In this document: one piece after another, positions 16,155 through 24,886 of the stretch
Layout of the letters: every line of letters begins with the position of its first letter
Numbering within the stretch: position 1 is the stretch's first letter
From: Lichenibacterium ramalinae
Lineage (GTDB): Bacteria; Pseudomonadota; Alphaproteobacteria; Rhizobiales; Beijerinckiaceae
Direction of reading: 5' to 3'
Length of the DNA: 64,000 bases
Assembly: GCF_004137085.1 (NCBI RefSeq)
Contig: NZ_QYBC01000004.1
Span: 124,001-188,000 of the forward strand
Notes under the pieces: model-generated
The model's input: the letters and a program-made list of their open reading frames with translations, nothing else
Told to the model about the DNA's origin: nothing
The model's database searches: none
Program-made: the position numbers and the translations under genes

Positions 16155-16802
16155 TCAGGGGTGGAACGCGACGGCGCCCGGATGCGTCCGGAGGTCCTGC
16201 CTGCTGACGCCGACCAGCGTGACGCTGTCGCGCGGTGACAGGTGGATGACGGCTCCGTCGCCCGACAGGGTGGTGTGGCGCAGCACGTCGGCGAACCCCG
16301 CGAAGCTGTGGCGGGAGAAGGACAGAAGGTCCGCCCCGGCGCCCGAAAGGCCGAAGCCCGTGACGGTGTCGTGCCCGGGATGCGCGGTGAACACGAAGGC
16401 TTCGGCGGCGCCGGCGGCCGACAGCGCGGCGCCGTGCAGCGGATGCACGCTGTCCTGGGCCGGCAACGCGATGCCGCCGCTCGGCGGGGACAGCACCGCC
16501 GTCAGCGTCAGCGTGACGGGCGCGCTCGCCACGGCCCGGCCGCCCGCGTCGGTCGTCCGGGCCGTGATGCCGTTCGCCCCGAGATGGGTGAGGAGCACGT
16601 CGCTCGACCACGTCCCGTCTCGCGCCACGACGGCGGTGCCGACCGTCGCGCCGTCGTCGTCGAGGGTCACGAGCCTGCCGGCCGCGCAGGCGCCTGCCAT
16701 TTCGGTGAAGAGGCCCGTCACGGTCTGGGACGACGTCGACGTGACGCCGCCCGGGCTGGTAACGGCCAGCGTGGAGGAGGTGGAGAGAGATGGCGGCGAC
16801 AT
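16155..16802 (-). CDS. Ig-like-domain protein with the same C-terminal module
   Basis: A 215-residue protein. Residues 15-110 or so look like a bacterial Ig-like (Big) repeat, rich in Thr/Val/Ala with alternating strands (GTAVVARDGTWSSDVLL, ARTTDAGGRAVASAPVTL). Residues 131-215 are an 85-residue module aligning without gaps to the C-terminus of the metalloprotease-like protein; I count about 39 identities by eye (FVF, AHPG, SFS, LRHTT, GV, LR). There is no signal peptide. Adhesin-like Ig repeats plus a conserved C-terminus suggest a surface or secreted protein, perhaps via type I secretion. It is short for such proteins, so it may be a remnant of a longer multi-repeat adhesin. Confidence 0.65.
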   Translation of the reverse strand: MSPPSLSTSSTLAVTSPGGVTSTSSQTVTGLFTEMAGACAAGRLVTLDDDGATVGTAVVARDGTWSSDVLLTHLGANGITARTTDAGGRAVASAPVTLTLTAVLSPPSGGIALPAQDSVHPLHGAALSAAGAAEAFVFTAHPGHDTVTGFGLSGAGADLLSFSRHSFAGFADVLRHTTLSGDGAVIHLSPRDSVTLVGVSRQDLRTHPGAVAFHP

Positions 16803-16951
16803 GCGTGCTGACCTCGACTGGCGCGATCCGCGCGGCGACTTGGGGAGGTCGCACGGTCACACGGCGCGAGCCGTCGGGTCCACGAAAGCCTGAACGGAAG
16901 GTTAAGACGGCGCGGTTGTTCCGAGCCGTCCCACCCGGGGTGCCGGCGCCC

Positions 16952-18310
16952 TCACTCCGCCGCGAGCGCGGCCGAATGGGCCGACAGCGAGGCGCAGACC
17001 TCGTCCACCACGGTCTCGACCAGGAGCCGGTCGTCGCCCTCGCCCATGACGCGGATGACGGGCTCGGTGCCCGAGGGGCGGATGAGCAGGCGCCCGGACG
17101 CGCCGAGCCGCTCGCGGCCGCCGTCGATCGCCCGGATGACGCTGTCCTGGCCGAGGGTGCGGCGATCGACGAAACGCACGTTCTTCAGGACCTGGGGCAG
17201 GGGCTCGAAGCGGTGGCAGACCTCGCTGACCGCCCGGTCGCGCCGCTTCACCACGGCCAGCACCTGCAGGGCCGCCACGAGGCCGTCCCCCGTCGTCGAG
17301 AAGTCGGACAGGATGACGTGCCCCGATTGTTCGCCGCCGACGTTGTAGCCGTGCTCGCGCATGTGCTCCAGCACGTAGCGGTCGCCCACCGCCGTGCGAA
17401 CCATGGAAAGGCCGAGCGACTCGATGTAGCGCTCGAGGCCGAGGTTCGACATGACGGTGGTGACGAGGCCGGGCTTGGCGAGCCGGCCGTCCTCCATCCA
17501 GCTTTGGGCGATGACCGCCATGATCTGGTCGCCGTCGACGACCGTGCCCTTCTCGTCCACCATCAGCAGGCGGTCCGCGTCGCCGTCGAGCGCGATGCCG
17601 ACGTCGGCCCGCATCTCGCGCACCTTGGCGACCAGCGCCTCGGGCGAGGTCGAGCCGACGTTGTGGTTGATGTTGAAGCCGTCGGGCGCGACGCCGATCG
17701 AGAAGACCTCGGCGCCGAGCTCCCAGAGCGCGTCGGGCGCCACTTTGTAGGCGGCGCCGTTGGCGCAATCGAGGACGATGCGCAGGCCCTCGAGCGAGAG
17801 CTGGCGGGGAAGGGTGCGCTTGGCGAACTCGATGTATCGGGACTGGGCGCTGTCGACCCGCATGGCCCGGCCCAGCGCCGGCGACTTCGACAGGCGGCGG
17901 CCGAGGTCCTCGTCGAGCAGGGTTTCGATCTCCCCCTCGACGTCATCGGACAGTTTGAAGCCGTCGGGGCCGAACAGCTTGATGCCGTTGTCCTCGTAGG
18001 CGTTGTGCGAGGCCGAGATCATCACGCCGATGTCGGCCCGCATGGAGCGGGTCAGCATGGCGATGGCCGGCGTCGGCATGGGCCCGAGCAGCATCACGTC
18101 CATGCCGACCGAGGTGAAGCCCGCCACCATGGCGTTCTCGATCATGTAGCCGGACAGGCGCGTGTCCTTGCCGATGACGACGCGGTGGCGATGGCTGCCG
18201 CGCTGGAACAGCAGGCCCGTGGCCTGCCCGACCTTCATGGCGAGGTCGGGCGTGATGACGCCGTTGGCGCGCCCGCGAATGCCGTCCGTCCCGAAATACC
18301 TGCGGCCCAT
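16952..18310 (-). CDS. glmM: Phosphoglucosamine mutase
   Basis: This enzyme converts glucosamine-6-phosphate to glucosamine-1-phosphate on the way to UDP-GlcNAc for peptidoglycan and LPS. It has 452 residues, the normal length. It begins with the classic [10 protein letters not shown]. The phosphoserine is S101 in [12 protein letters not shown], the metal loop is D242-G-D244-A-D246, the sugar-binding loop is GGEQSGH, and the phosphate-binding loop is RPSGTEP. The ATG at 18310, behind GGGAGAG, gives the exact family N-terminus; the frame's upstream extension to 18637 is spurious. In many rhizobia glmM follows folP or ftsH. Here it stands alone, divergent from a small membrane protein gene. Confidence 0.97.
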   Translation of the reverse strand: MGRRYFGTDGIRGRANGVITPDLAMKVGQATGLLFQRGSHRHRVVIGKDTRLSGYMIENAMVAGFTSVGMDVMLLGPMPTPAIAMLTRSMRADIGVMISASHNAYEDNGIKLFGPDGFKLSDDVEGEIETLLDEDLGRRLSKSPALGRAMRVDSAQSRYIEFAKRTLPRQLSLEGLRIVLDCANGAAYKVAPDALWELGAEVFSIGVAPDGFNINHNVGSTSPEALVAKVREMRADVGIALDGDADRLLMVDEKGTVVDGDQIMAVIAQSWMEDGRLAKPGLVTTVMSNLGLERYIESLGLSMVRTAVGDRYVLEHMREHGYNVGGEQSGHVILSDFSTTGDGLVAALQVLAVVKRRDRAVSEVCHRFEPLPQVLKNVRFVDRRTLGQDSVIRAIDGGRERLGASGRLLIRPSGTEPVIRVMGEGDDRLLVETVVDEVCASLSAHSAALAAE

Positions 18311-18506
18311 GGGGCTCTCCCGCTGATGAAAGCCGCGCCATGGTCCCGGCTGTGGCCTGGATAATTGCGACAGTCTTCGGCGACAAGCGTGGAGATTCGG
18401 TGAAGCCGCCGCATCACGCCGTCGTGCGCCCGCGCCCTTGTGCCACCGCGTCGCGGCGCTCACATGAGCCGGCGCGCCGGGGCGGTCCCGGCCGGAGCCC
18501 GTCGCC

Positions 18507-18863
18507 ATGACCGACAACGTCGCCACCCGTGTCCTCGGCGGCTCGCCCCTGGCCGTCCTGCTCCGCCTCGTGGCGGTCTCGCTCCTGGTCGGTGCCCTCA
18601 TGTCCTGGCTGGGGCTCGACGCGCTCGACATCGTCAACGACCTCGGGCGCGCCTTTACCCAGCTCTATGGCACCGGTTTCGCGGCGCTGCACGATATCGG
18701 CCGAACGCTGGTGGCGGGTGCCGCCGTGGTGGTGCCGGTGTGGCTCGTGCTGCGCCTGCTGAGCTATCGCGGCCCCAGGCGCGGGCCGGTGGCGGGGCCC
18801 GGGGTGGCGCCCGCGTCGCGGTGGGGCCAGGCCGAGCGCGTCGGCGACGACCGCCGGCCCTAG
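18507..18863 (+). CDS. DUF6460-type small membrane protein
   Basis: A 118-residue protein with two predicted transmembrane helices (about residues 14-36 and 66-88), separated by a short loop ([19 protein letters not shown]). A charged Gly/Arg-rich cytoplasmic tail follows. It resembles the small DUF6460 membrane proteins of Hyphomicrobiales; no function is known. It is divergent from glmM across about 196 bases. Confidence 0.65.
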   Translation: MTDNVATRVLGGSPLAVLLRLVAVSLLVGALMSWLGLDALDIVNDLGRAFTQLYGTGFAALHDIGRTLVAGAAVVVPVWLVLRLLSYRGPRRGPVAGPGVAPASRWGQAERVGDDRRP

Positions 18864-18896
18864 GGCGCTTTCACCAGGCCGACCGCCGGGCCTCCG

Positions 18897-19184
18897 TCAG
18901 ACGCCCTCGACCAAGACCACCTCGCCGATGCCGGCCGGCGACCGGACGGCGACGGCGGCCTGGTACTCGGGCGAGAAATAATAGGTGCGGGCGGCCTCGT
19001 AGGATTCGAACTCCAGCACCACGTTGCGCGGCCGGGCCTCGCCCTCCACCGCCTCCTGGCGGCCGCCGCGCACCAGCGGCGTCGCGCCGTAGAGGCGCAT
19101 GGCCTCAGAGGCCATGGCGGCATAGCGCTTGTAGGCGTCGGGGTCCGTCACGGTCATCCGGACGATCATGTAGCCCTTGGGCAT
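18897..19184 (-). CDS. DUF1330 family protein
   Basis: A 95-residue dimeric alpha/beta-barrel (ferredoxin-like fold) protein. Family motifs are KGYMIVRMTVTDPDAYKRY at the start, GGRQEAVEG in the middle, and VLEFESYEAARTYYFSPEYQ. The ATG at 19184 gives the usual family N-terminus; an in-frame ATG 16 codons upstream is less likely. Function is unknown. It is convergent with the DUF6460 gene. Confidence 0.88.
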   Translation of the reverse strand: MPKGYMIVRMTVTDPDAYKRYAAMASEAMRLYGATPLVRGGRQEAVEGEARPRNVVLEFESYEAARTYYFSPEYQAAVAVRSPAGIGEVVLVEGV

Positions 19185-19356
19185 GGGCGGCCTCCGCTTC
19201 GAGCGCCCCGTCAGGGCGGGGCAGGGCTTCATAGAGCCGGTCGGGCGGGTGTAGAAGCGGGATCTTCTCCCGCGACCCCTCGGGGCCGGCGGGCACCGGC
19301 GGAGGCGGCCCCTCGAGGCCTGTCCCCCTGGACCACCGGGCGCCGGCGCCGCGCCG

Positions 19357-20379
19357 TCACATGACGACGACGCGGGTCCCGACGCGCACGCGACCGTAAA
19401 GGTCGCTGACGTCCTCGTTGAGCAGCCGGATGCAGCCCGACGACACGTTAGTGCCGATCGTGTCGGGCTCGTTGGTGCCGTGGATGCGGTACAGCGTCGA
19501 GCCGAGATACATGGCGCGGGCGCCGAGCGGATTCTCGATGCCGCCCACCATGTGGCGCGGCAGGTCCGGCCGGCGCCCCAGCATCTCGGCCGGCGGCGTC
19601 CAGTCCGGCCATTCGGCCTTGCGCGTGATCGTGTGGGTGCCGGCCCACAGGAACCCTGGCTTGGCGACGCCGATACCGTATCGCAGCGCGTGGCCGCCGC
19701 CCTCGACGAGGTACAGGAACTTGGACGCCGTATCGATCACGACGGTGCCGGGCCCCTGGCCGCCCGCATAGGCGACCTCCTGGCGCCGGAAGGCGGGGTC
19801 GACCGCGGCATGGAAGGCGAGGGCGGCGCTCGGTCCGCCTTCGGCATCGTAGCTCGCCGGGGCATAGCCGGCCCGCACCCGGCCGCCGCCCGGCACCGGG
19901 GCCCCGAACCCGAAGCCGCCGTAGCTTCCGGAACCCTCGTCGACCGGTGCCCGGCCGCGCGGCGCCGGGCCGCCGTAGCCGCCGCCCGCATAGCCGCCGC
20001 CTTGGGGCGGTCGCGCATGGGTGGCGAGCCCGGAGCGCCCGTCGGGACCGTCCACCGGCGCCACCCGGGCCGGGAAATACGGCGGGGGGATGCGGGGATG
20101 CGGGGCCGGGCGGGTCTCGTTGCCGGTGATCATGTATTGCAGCGTGCCGCCGCCGTAGTCGCCCTGGGGCGGGGGCGGCTCGGTGCCCTGCGACCAGGCG
20201 ATCGGGGTCTGCGGGTCCGGGTTCGGGATGTAGACGTCGACGCCCGTGCCGGGCCCGATGCCGGGGATCCCCACCGCATGCGGCCGCGCGCTGCCGGCCC
20301 GGGCGCCTCCGGCCGAGGCCGCCGTCAGCGCCGCCAGCCCCAGCAGGGCCCAGCCGCTCGATACCACAAAGCGCTTCAT
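19357..20379 (-). CDS. L,D-transpeptidase (YkuD) with glycine/proline-rich linker
   Basis: A 340-residue exported enzyme that forms 3-3 peptidoglycan cross-links or attaches proteins to peptidoglycan. The signal peptide spans about residues 1-29. A long low-complexity region (about 50-200, rich in Gly, Pro and Tyr) leads to the YkuD domain (about 230-340). The catalytic pair is H300 in RIHGTNEP and C316 in SSGCIRLLN, both intact. The start is the ATG at 20379. The 115 bases upstream are unusually AT-rich for this genome and probably hold its promoter. The gene follows the flippase gene on the same strand, but the gap and the AT-rich region argue for separate transcription. Confidence 0.92.
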   Translation of the reverse strand: MKRFVVSSGWALLGLAALTAASAGGARAGSARPHAVGIPGIGPGTGVDVYIPNPDPQTPIAWSQGTEPPPPQGDYGGGTLQYMITGNETRPAPHPRIPPPYFPARVAPVDGPDGRSGLATHARPPQGGGYAGGGYGGPAPRGRAPVDEGSGSYGGFGFGAPVPGGGRVRAGYAPASYDAEGGPSAALAFHAAVDPAFRRQEVAYAGGQGPGTVVIDTASKFLYLVEGGGHALRYGIGVAKPGFLWAGTHTITRKAEWPDWTPPAEMLGRRPDLPRHMVGGIENPLGARAMYLGSTLYRIHGTNEPDTIGTNVSSGCIRLLNEDVSDLYGRVRVGTRVVVM

Positions 20380-20494
20380 GAGGGTCGTCCGGATCGGTGA
20401 GGAGTGTTTCCGAGCCTGAACAATACACCTCAAATGCAATCCAGTATTCTTTATCCAGATCCATGGTTACGGATAGGATAAACTGAATGGACTC

Positions 20495-21964
20495 CTAAGC
20501 GACGTGGTCAACGGTCGGTAAAGGGCCGGGGTCGCCGGCGTCGCGGCGCCAGCGGGCCGGCAGGTGGGCCAGGCAGAGGCTGCGGAGGCCGGCGAGGTCG
20601 AAGGCCGCCACCACGCCGCCGTAGACCAGCGTCCCCAGCGCCACCTGGATGACCAGCGTGGACAGGCCGGGCGTCAGGGCGCGGAGCGGCAGCAGCGCCG
20701 CCGCCATGGCGGCCGAGCCGAGCAGGGTCAGGGCGAGGTCGCGCGGGGACGGCCAACTGGCCCGCACCAGCGTGGCGGCGGCGATCAGCGCCAGGAGCCC
20801 CGCGCCGAGTGCCGCCGACAACGCCACCGCATAGCCGATGGCGCCGGCTCCCGCCGGCATGGCGAGGCTGATGCCGACGTTGGCGGCCGCCGCCATGGAG
20901 GCGGTGGCGATGAGGGGACGCGTCCGCTTCCGGATCTGGAACACGGGATGCACGGCGTAATGGATCAGCGGGTAGCAGAAGAAGCCCGGCAGCAGCATGG
21001 TGAAGAACTGCGCGAAGGGGCCGCGGAACTCGGGCGGCACGACGAGCTGCTGAAACGAGGGCAGCACCAGCCAGGCGCCCACGCAGGTGGGGGCCAGGAT
21101 GGCCACGACCACGCCCATGTTGCGGCCGATCTGGCGGCGGGACTGGTCCGGCCCGTGAAGCTCGTCGGTGCGCACGGCCAGCTGGAACAGCAGCACGTCG
21201 AGCGTCGAGCCGATGGCCAGCACGATGCGGATGCCGAGGTCGTAGGCCAGGGAGAACTGGCCCGACTCCGCGAAGCCGTAACGCTGCGCGATGAGGGCCC
21301 GGTCGACCAGGGGGATGACCTGGTAGAGCATGTTGGCCATGACGATCGGCAGGGCATAGCGCAGCGCCTGGGCGGCGAGGCCGCGGCGGGCGGCGGCGGG
21401 CGAGGCTCCGGCGTCGCTGAGCGAGCGCCGCGACGCGAGGAGCGAGCCCGTCATCGACAGGCAGACGCCGGTCAACGCCATGGCGGCGGAGCCGAACCAC
21501 CACGCCCCGCCCACCGTCAACACGAGCGAGAGCAGGTTCTTGCCCATGATGATGCGGGCATAGAGCCCGTCCCTGAACCGCGCCCGGACCAGGGCGGTGT
21601 TGTAGTCGAACAGGCCGTTGGCGACGGCAGCGCCGACCGCGAGCCCCACCAGCGCATGCGACAGCGGCACCTCGATGCCGCTGACGAGGAAGAAGATGGT
21701 GCCGCCGCTGAGGAGGGCGATCAGCACCGCGAAGCTCGCGTCGAGCGTGGCCCGCAGCTCCGGCCGCTCGCGCCGGGCCCGCTCCGAATAGAAGCGCGTC
21801 GCCGCGAGTCGCAGCCAATCGAACATCAGCGTCTGGATGACCTGGCCCACCGCCAGGGCGAGCGCCATCCGGCCGTATTCCGCCGGCCCGAGGAAGCGGG
21901 CGAGCAGCAGGCCGATGACGAAGTTCATCAGCGTGTTGCTGATGAAGGGCAGGATGATCTTCAT
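20495..21964 (-). CDS. Polysaccharide (Wzx-like) flippase, MOP superfamily
   Basis: A 489-residue integral membrane protein with about 12-14 hydrophobic helices. It begins MKIILPFISNTLMNFVIGLLLARFLGP-like, with the family's LGPAEYGRMALA loop after helix 1, and the second half opens with YALPIVMANMLYQVIPLVDR. Such proteins move lipid-linked oligosaccharides across the inner membrane. No polymerase or glycosyltransferases are adjacent, so the glycan served is unknown. The gene lies between yidB-like and L,D-transpeptidase genes, all on the minus strand. Confidence 0.85.
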   Translation of the reverse strand: MKIILPFISNTLMNFVIGLLLARFLGPAEYGRMALALAVGQVIQTLMFDWLRLAATRFYSERARRERPELRATLDASFAVLIALLSGGTIFFLVSGIEVPLSHALVGLAVGAAVANGLFDYNTALVRARFRDGLYARIIMGKNLLSLVLTVGGAWWFGSAAMALTGVCLSMTGSLLASRRSLSDAGASPAAARRGLAAQALRYALPIVMANMLYQVIPLVDRALIAQRYGFAESGQFSLAYDLGIRIVLAIGSTLDVLLFQLAVRTDELHGPDQSRRQIGRNMGVVVAILAPTCVGAWLVLPSFQQLVVPPEFRGPFAQFFTMLLPGFFCYPLIHYAVHPVFQIRKRTRPLIATASMAAAANVGISLAMPAGAGAIGYAVALSAALGAGLLALIAAATLVRASWPSPRDLALTLLGSAAMAAALLPLRALTPGLSTLVIQVALGTLVYGGVVAAFDLAGLRSLCLAHLPARWRRDAGDPGPLPTVDHVA

Positions 21965-22045
21965 GGGTCAGCCCGGCGCCGCGCGAGGGGCGGCACGCGG
22001 CCCGCCAGCTTGGCGGGCAAGCCTCAACAAACCGTGCCGGGCCGT

Positions 22046-22453
22046 TCAGGAGGCCGGGGCGAGCGGGGACGCGCCGCCGCCATGGCCGCCCTGCAGCAGG
22101 TGGGGCTGCAGCGTGCCGTCGGGGCTGAGTCGGTCGATGAGGCCGGGCAGCACCTTGGCGAGCAGGCCGGACACCTGGTCGGGCTGCATCCCGTAGCGCG
22201 TCGCCATCTCGCCGATGCGGCCGTGGCCGATCGCCTGGGCCACGCCCTCCGCCGTCACCGGCTGGTTCGGGCCGGCGCCGAGCCAGGACTGGACGGCGTC
22301 GCCGTAGCCCGCTCCCTGCAGCTTCGTCACGATGCCCTGCACGCCGCCGGCCTGCTGCAGGGCCCCCTGCAGGATCGCTTCCGTGCCCCCATGCTGCGCG
22401 ATGAGGTCGCCCAGCATGCCGCCGAGGTTGCCGAAGATGCTCATGAGGCCCAT
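22046..22453 (-). CDS. YidB-family protein (DUF937)
   Basis: A 135-residue Gly/Gln-rich protein. It begins MGLMSIFGNLGGMLGDLI, followed by repeated helical segments (LQGALQQAGGVQGIVTKLQGAGYG, VQSWLGAGPNQPVT) of the YidB family. Its role is unknown. An ATG at 22453 has AGGA at a good distance; an internal ATG at 22444 (MSIFG) is also possible. It is divergent from the antiporter gene. The C-terminal LLQGGHGGGASPLAPAS is low complexity. Confidence 0.82.
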   Translation of the reverse strand: MGLMSIFGNLGGMLGDLIAQHGGTEAILQGALQQAGGVQGIVTKLQGAGYGDAVQSWLGAGPNQPVTAEGVAQAIGHGRIGEMATRYGMQPDQVSGLLAKVLPGLIDRLSPDGTLQPHLLQGGHGGGASPLAPAS

Positions 22454-22596
22454 CCCGTCCTGGTGAGGGGCGACGTGTAGGGCCGAAGCCCGCCGCAGGC
22501 AAACGCCGTCCGCCGCCCGCCTCGGCGACGCGGCTTTTGCGCCGCGGCACCGCACCGGCGGTAGCGCCCGCTTCCGCCTCCGCCTAAGCTCGACCC

Positions 22597-24189
22597 ATGC
22601 TCCTCTTCGAACTCCTCATCGGGCTGCTGCTCGGCGGCGCGATCCTGACGGCTCTCGCCGATCGGATCGGCGCGCCCTATCCGGTCCTGCTAGCCCTGGC
22701 CGGCACGGCGCTGGCCGTCTCCCCCATCGAGGTCCCGGGCATCCGTCTCGACCCCGACCTCGCGCTGACGCTCTTCGTCGCCCCGGTGATCCTCGACGCC
22801 GCCTTCGACGCGTCGCCGCGCGACCTGCGCGAGAACTGGCTGCCGGTATCGAGCCTGGTGCTGGTGGCGGTGGCGCTCACCATCGCGGCCGTGGCCCTCG
22901 TGGCCCGCTGGCTGGTGCCCGGCATGCCGTGGTCCGCCGCCATCGCGCTCGGCGCCGTCGTGTCGCCGCCCGATCCCGTCTCGGCCACCGCCATCCTGGG
23001 CCGGCTGTCGCCGCCCCGGCGCCTCGTCGTGATCCTCGAGGGGGAAGGGCTGCTCAACGACGTCAGCGCGCTGCTGGTCTACCGGCTGGCGGTCGGGGCG
23101 GCGCTCGGCACGGCCTTCACGGCCTCGCATGCCGTGCCGCTGTTCCTCGCCAACTCGCTGGGTTCGGTCGCGCTCGGCTGGGTGCTGGCGCGGCTCTACC
23201 TGCTGGTCACGGCCCGCATCACCGACCTGTCGATCTCGGTGGTGACGCAGTTCGTGGCGACCTTCGCGGTCTGGATCGTGGCCGAGAAGCTCGGCGTCTC
23301 CACCGTGCTCACCATCGTGGTCTACGCCCTGATCCTGGCCCGGCTCACGCCGACGCACCTCAACGCCGAGGTCCGGCGCGGGTCGCTCGCCGTCTGGGAA
23401 GTGGCCGTCTACGTGCTCAACGCGCTGGCCTTCATCCTCATCGGCCTGCAGCTGCAGGACATCGGCGACGCCATCCCGGGCGGGGTCGCCCGCTACGCCG
23501 CCTTCGGCGTCGCCATCCTCGGGACCGTGATCGCGGTGCGGCTCGCCTGGACCTTCACGTACAACGTGCTCGCCCGCCTCGTCGAGCGCTTCGCGCTGCC
23601 CGCCGAGCGGCGCACCCCGGCGCTGCGCAGCTACAAGAGCGCGCTGGTGGTGGGCTGGTGCGGCATGCGCGGCCTGCTCACGCTGGCCACCGCCCTGGCC
23701 CTCCCCTTCGACGGGGCGTTCGCCAACCCCGAGATCCGCGACCTCGTCATCGTGGCGGCCTTCGCGGTCGTGCTCGGCACGCTGGTGATCCAGGGCCTGA
23801 CGCTGGGGCCGCTGCTCCGCTGGCTCGACCTCGGCGACGACGGGCGGGCGCTGCAGGAGCGCGCCGTCGCCCGCCAGGAGGCGACGCGGGCGGCCCTGCG
23901 CTCGCTCGACGGCAACCAGGAGCCCGAGGCCGCCATCCTGCGCAAAGAATATGCCGTCGTGCTGCAGGACGACGCCATGCGCCACCTGCGGCCCAAGGTC
24001 TTCGGCCGGCTCCGCATGGCGGCGATCGCGGCCGAGCGCGACGTGCTGCTGAGCTTGCGCCGGGACCGCCGCATCGGCGACGATGCCTATCGGGACGTCG
24101 AGGAGGAACTCGACTGGGCCGAGGGCAACGCGCGCCGGCGCGGGCGCGCCGTGCGGCCGCTGGACGGCAAGGACGGAGCGGCGGGATGA
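22597..24189 (+). CDS. CPA1-family Na+/H+ (cation/proton) antiporter
   Basis: A 530-residue membrane protein. About 12 helices fill residues 1-400; a hydrophilic C-terminal tail (about 405-530) has charged helices. Signature segments are VSPPDPVSATAILGRL, the ND-type ion-binding helix EGEGLLNDVSALLVY, and GMRGLLTLATALALP. It exchanges Na+ or K+ for protons across the inner membrane for pH and salt balance. The acetyltransferase gene overlaps its stop by 4 bases. The assignment to CPA1 is firm; ion preference cannot be read from sequence. Confidence 0.92.
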   Translation: MLLFELLIGLLLGGAILTALADRIGAPYPVLLALAGTALAVSPIEVPGIRLDPDLALTLFVAPVILDAAFDASPRDLRENWLPVSSLVLVAVALTIAAVALVARWLVPGMPWSAAIALGAVVSPPDPVSATAILGRLSPPRRLVVILEGEGLLNDVSALLVYRLAVGAALGTAFTASHAVPLFLANSLGSVALGWVLARLYLLVTARITDLSISVVTQFVATFAVWIVAEKLGVSTVLTIVVYALILARLTPTHLNAEVRRGSLAVWEVAVYVLNALAFILIGLQLQDIGDAIPGGVARYAAFGVAILGTVIAVRLAWTFTYNVLARLVERFALPAERRTPALRSYKSALVVGWCGMRGLLTLATALALPFDGAFANPEIRDLVIVAAFAVVLGTLVIQGLTLGPLLRWLDLGDDGRALQERAVARQEATRAALRSLDGNQEPEAAILRKEYAVVLQDDAMRHLRPKVFGRLRMAAIAAERDVLLSLRRDRRIGDDAYRDVEEELDWAEGNARRRGRAVRPLDGKDGAAG

Positions 24190-24686
24190 GCATGGAGATC
24201 CGCGAGGCCGAGGACGGCGATCTGCCCGCCATCCTGGCCATCCACAACCACGTCATCGCCACCTCGACGGCCAACTTCTCCTATCACGCGGTCGACCTCG
24301 AAGACCGGCGGGCCTTCCTGCACGACCGGCGGGCCCGGGGCTTCCCCTTCCTCGTGGCCGTCGAGGCGGACGCGCTCCTCGGCTACGCCTCGTTCGGTCC
24401 CTTCCGGCCGCACGACGGCTTCGCCCGCACCGTCGAGCATTCCATCTACGTGGCGCCCGCCCACCATCGGCGCGGCGTCGCGGCCCTGCTCATGCCGGCC
24501 CTGATCGCCCGCGCCCGGGATCTCGGCAAGCACGTCATGGTGGGGGGGCTCGATGCCGCCAATGCGGCCTCGATCGCGCTGCACGAGCGCCTCGGTTTCG
24601 TGCGCGTCGGCGTGATGCCGCAGGTGGGGTTCAAGTTCGACCGCTACCTCGACCTGCTCTTCATGCAGAAGATCCTCGCAGACTGA
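24186..24686 (+). CDS. GNAT N-acetyltransferase (phosphinothricin/methionine sulfoximine acetyltransferase-like)
   Basis: A 166-residue GNAT protein. It begins with MEIREAEDGDLPAILAIHNH, then STANFSYHAVDLEDR, the acetyl-CoA loop VAPAHHRRGVAALLM (the Q/RxxGxA-type pyrophosphate loop), and the C-terminal HERLGFVRVGVMPQVGFKF. This pattern is that of the Pat/MnaT subfamily, which acetylates amino-acid analogues such as phosphinothricin or methionine sulfoximine. The ATG at 24186 overlaps the antiporter stop (ATGA), so translation is probably coupled, though no functional link is obvious. Confidence 0.9.
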   Translation: MSMEIREAEDGDLPAILAIHNHVIATSTANFSYHAVDLEDRRAFLHDRRARGFPFLVAVEADALLGYASFGPFRPHDGFARTVEHSIYVAPAHHRRGVAALLMPALIARARDLGKHVMVGGLDAANAASIALHERLGFVRVGVMPQVGFKFDRYLDLLFMQKILAD

Positions 24687-24886
24687 CGCGGCTCGCGCCG
24701 TCGCGGGCTGCGGCGGCATGACGCGGTCTTGGCGAAGTCTTAGCATTCGACCGCCATTCTCCGCAGGAGCCTCGTGGGCTCGATCGGGATCGCCTCGGCG
24801 CTTCCAACCCGGTGACGCTGCCGTCGGCTTCGAGCCGAAGCGGCTTCGCCCGGGGTGAAGGCGCTCCGGCTGTGGGGCCTGCCGGT

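Noticed and set aside
20564-22480. Plus-strand frame of 638 codons over the flippase gene
   Set aside because: Low-complexity Gln/Arg/Gly composition; shadow of a membrane protein gene.
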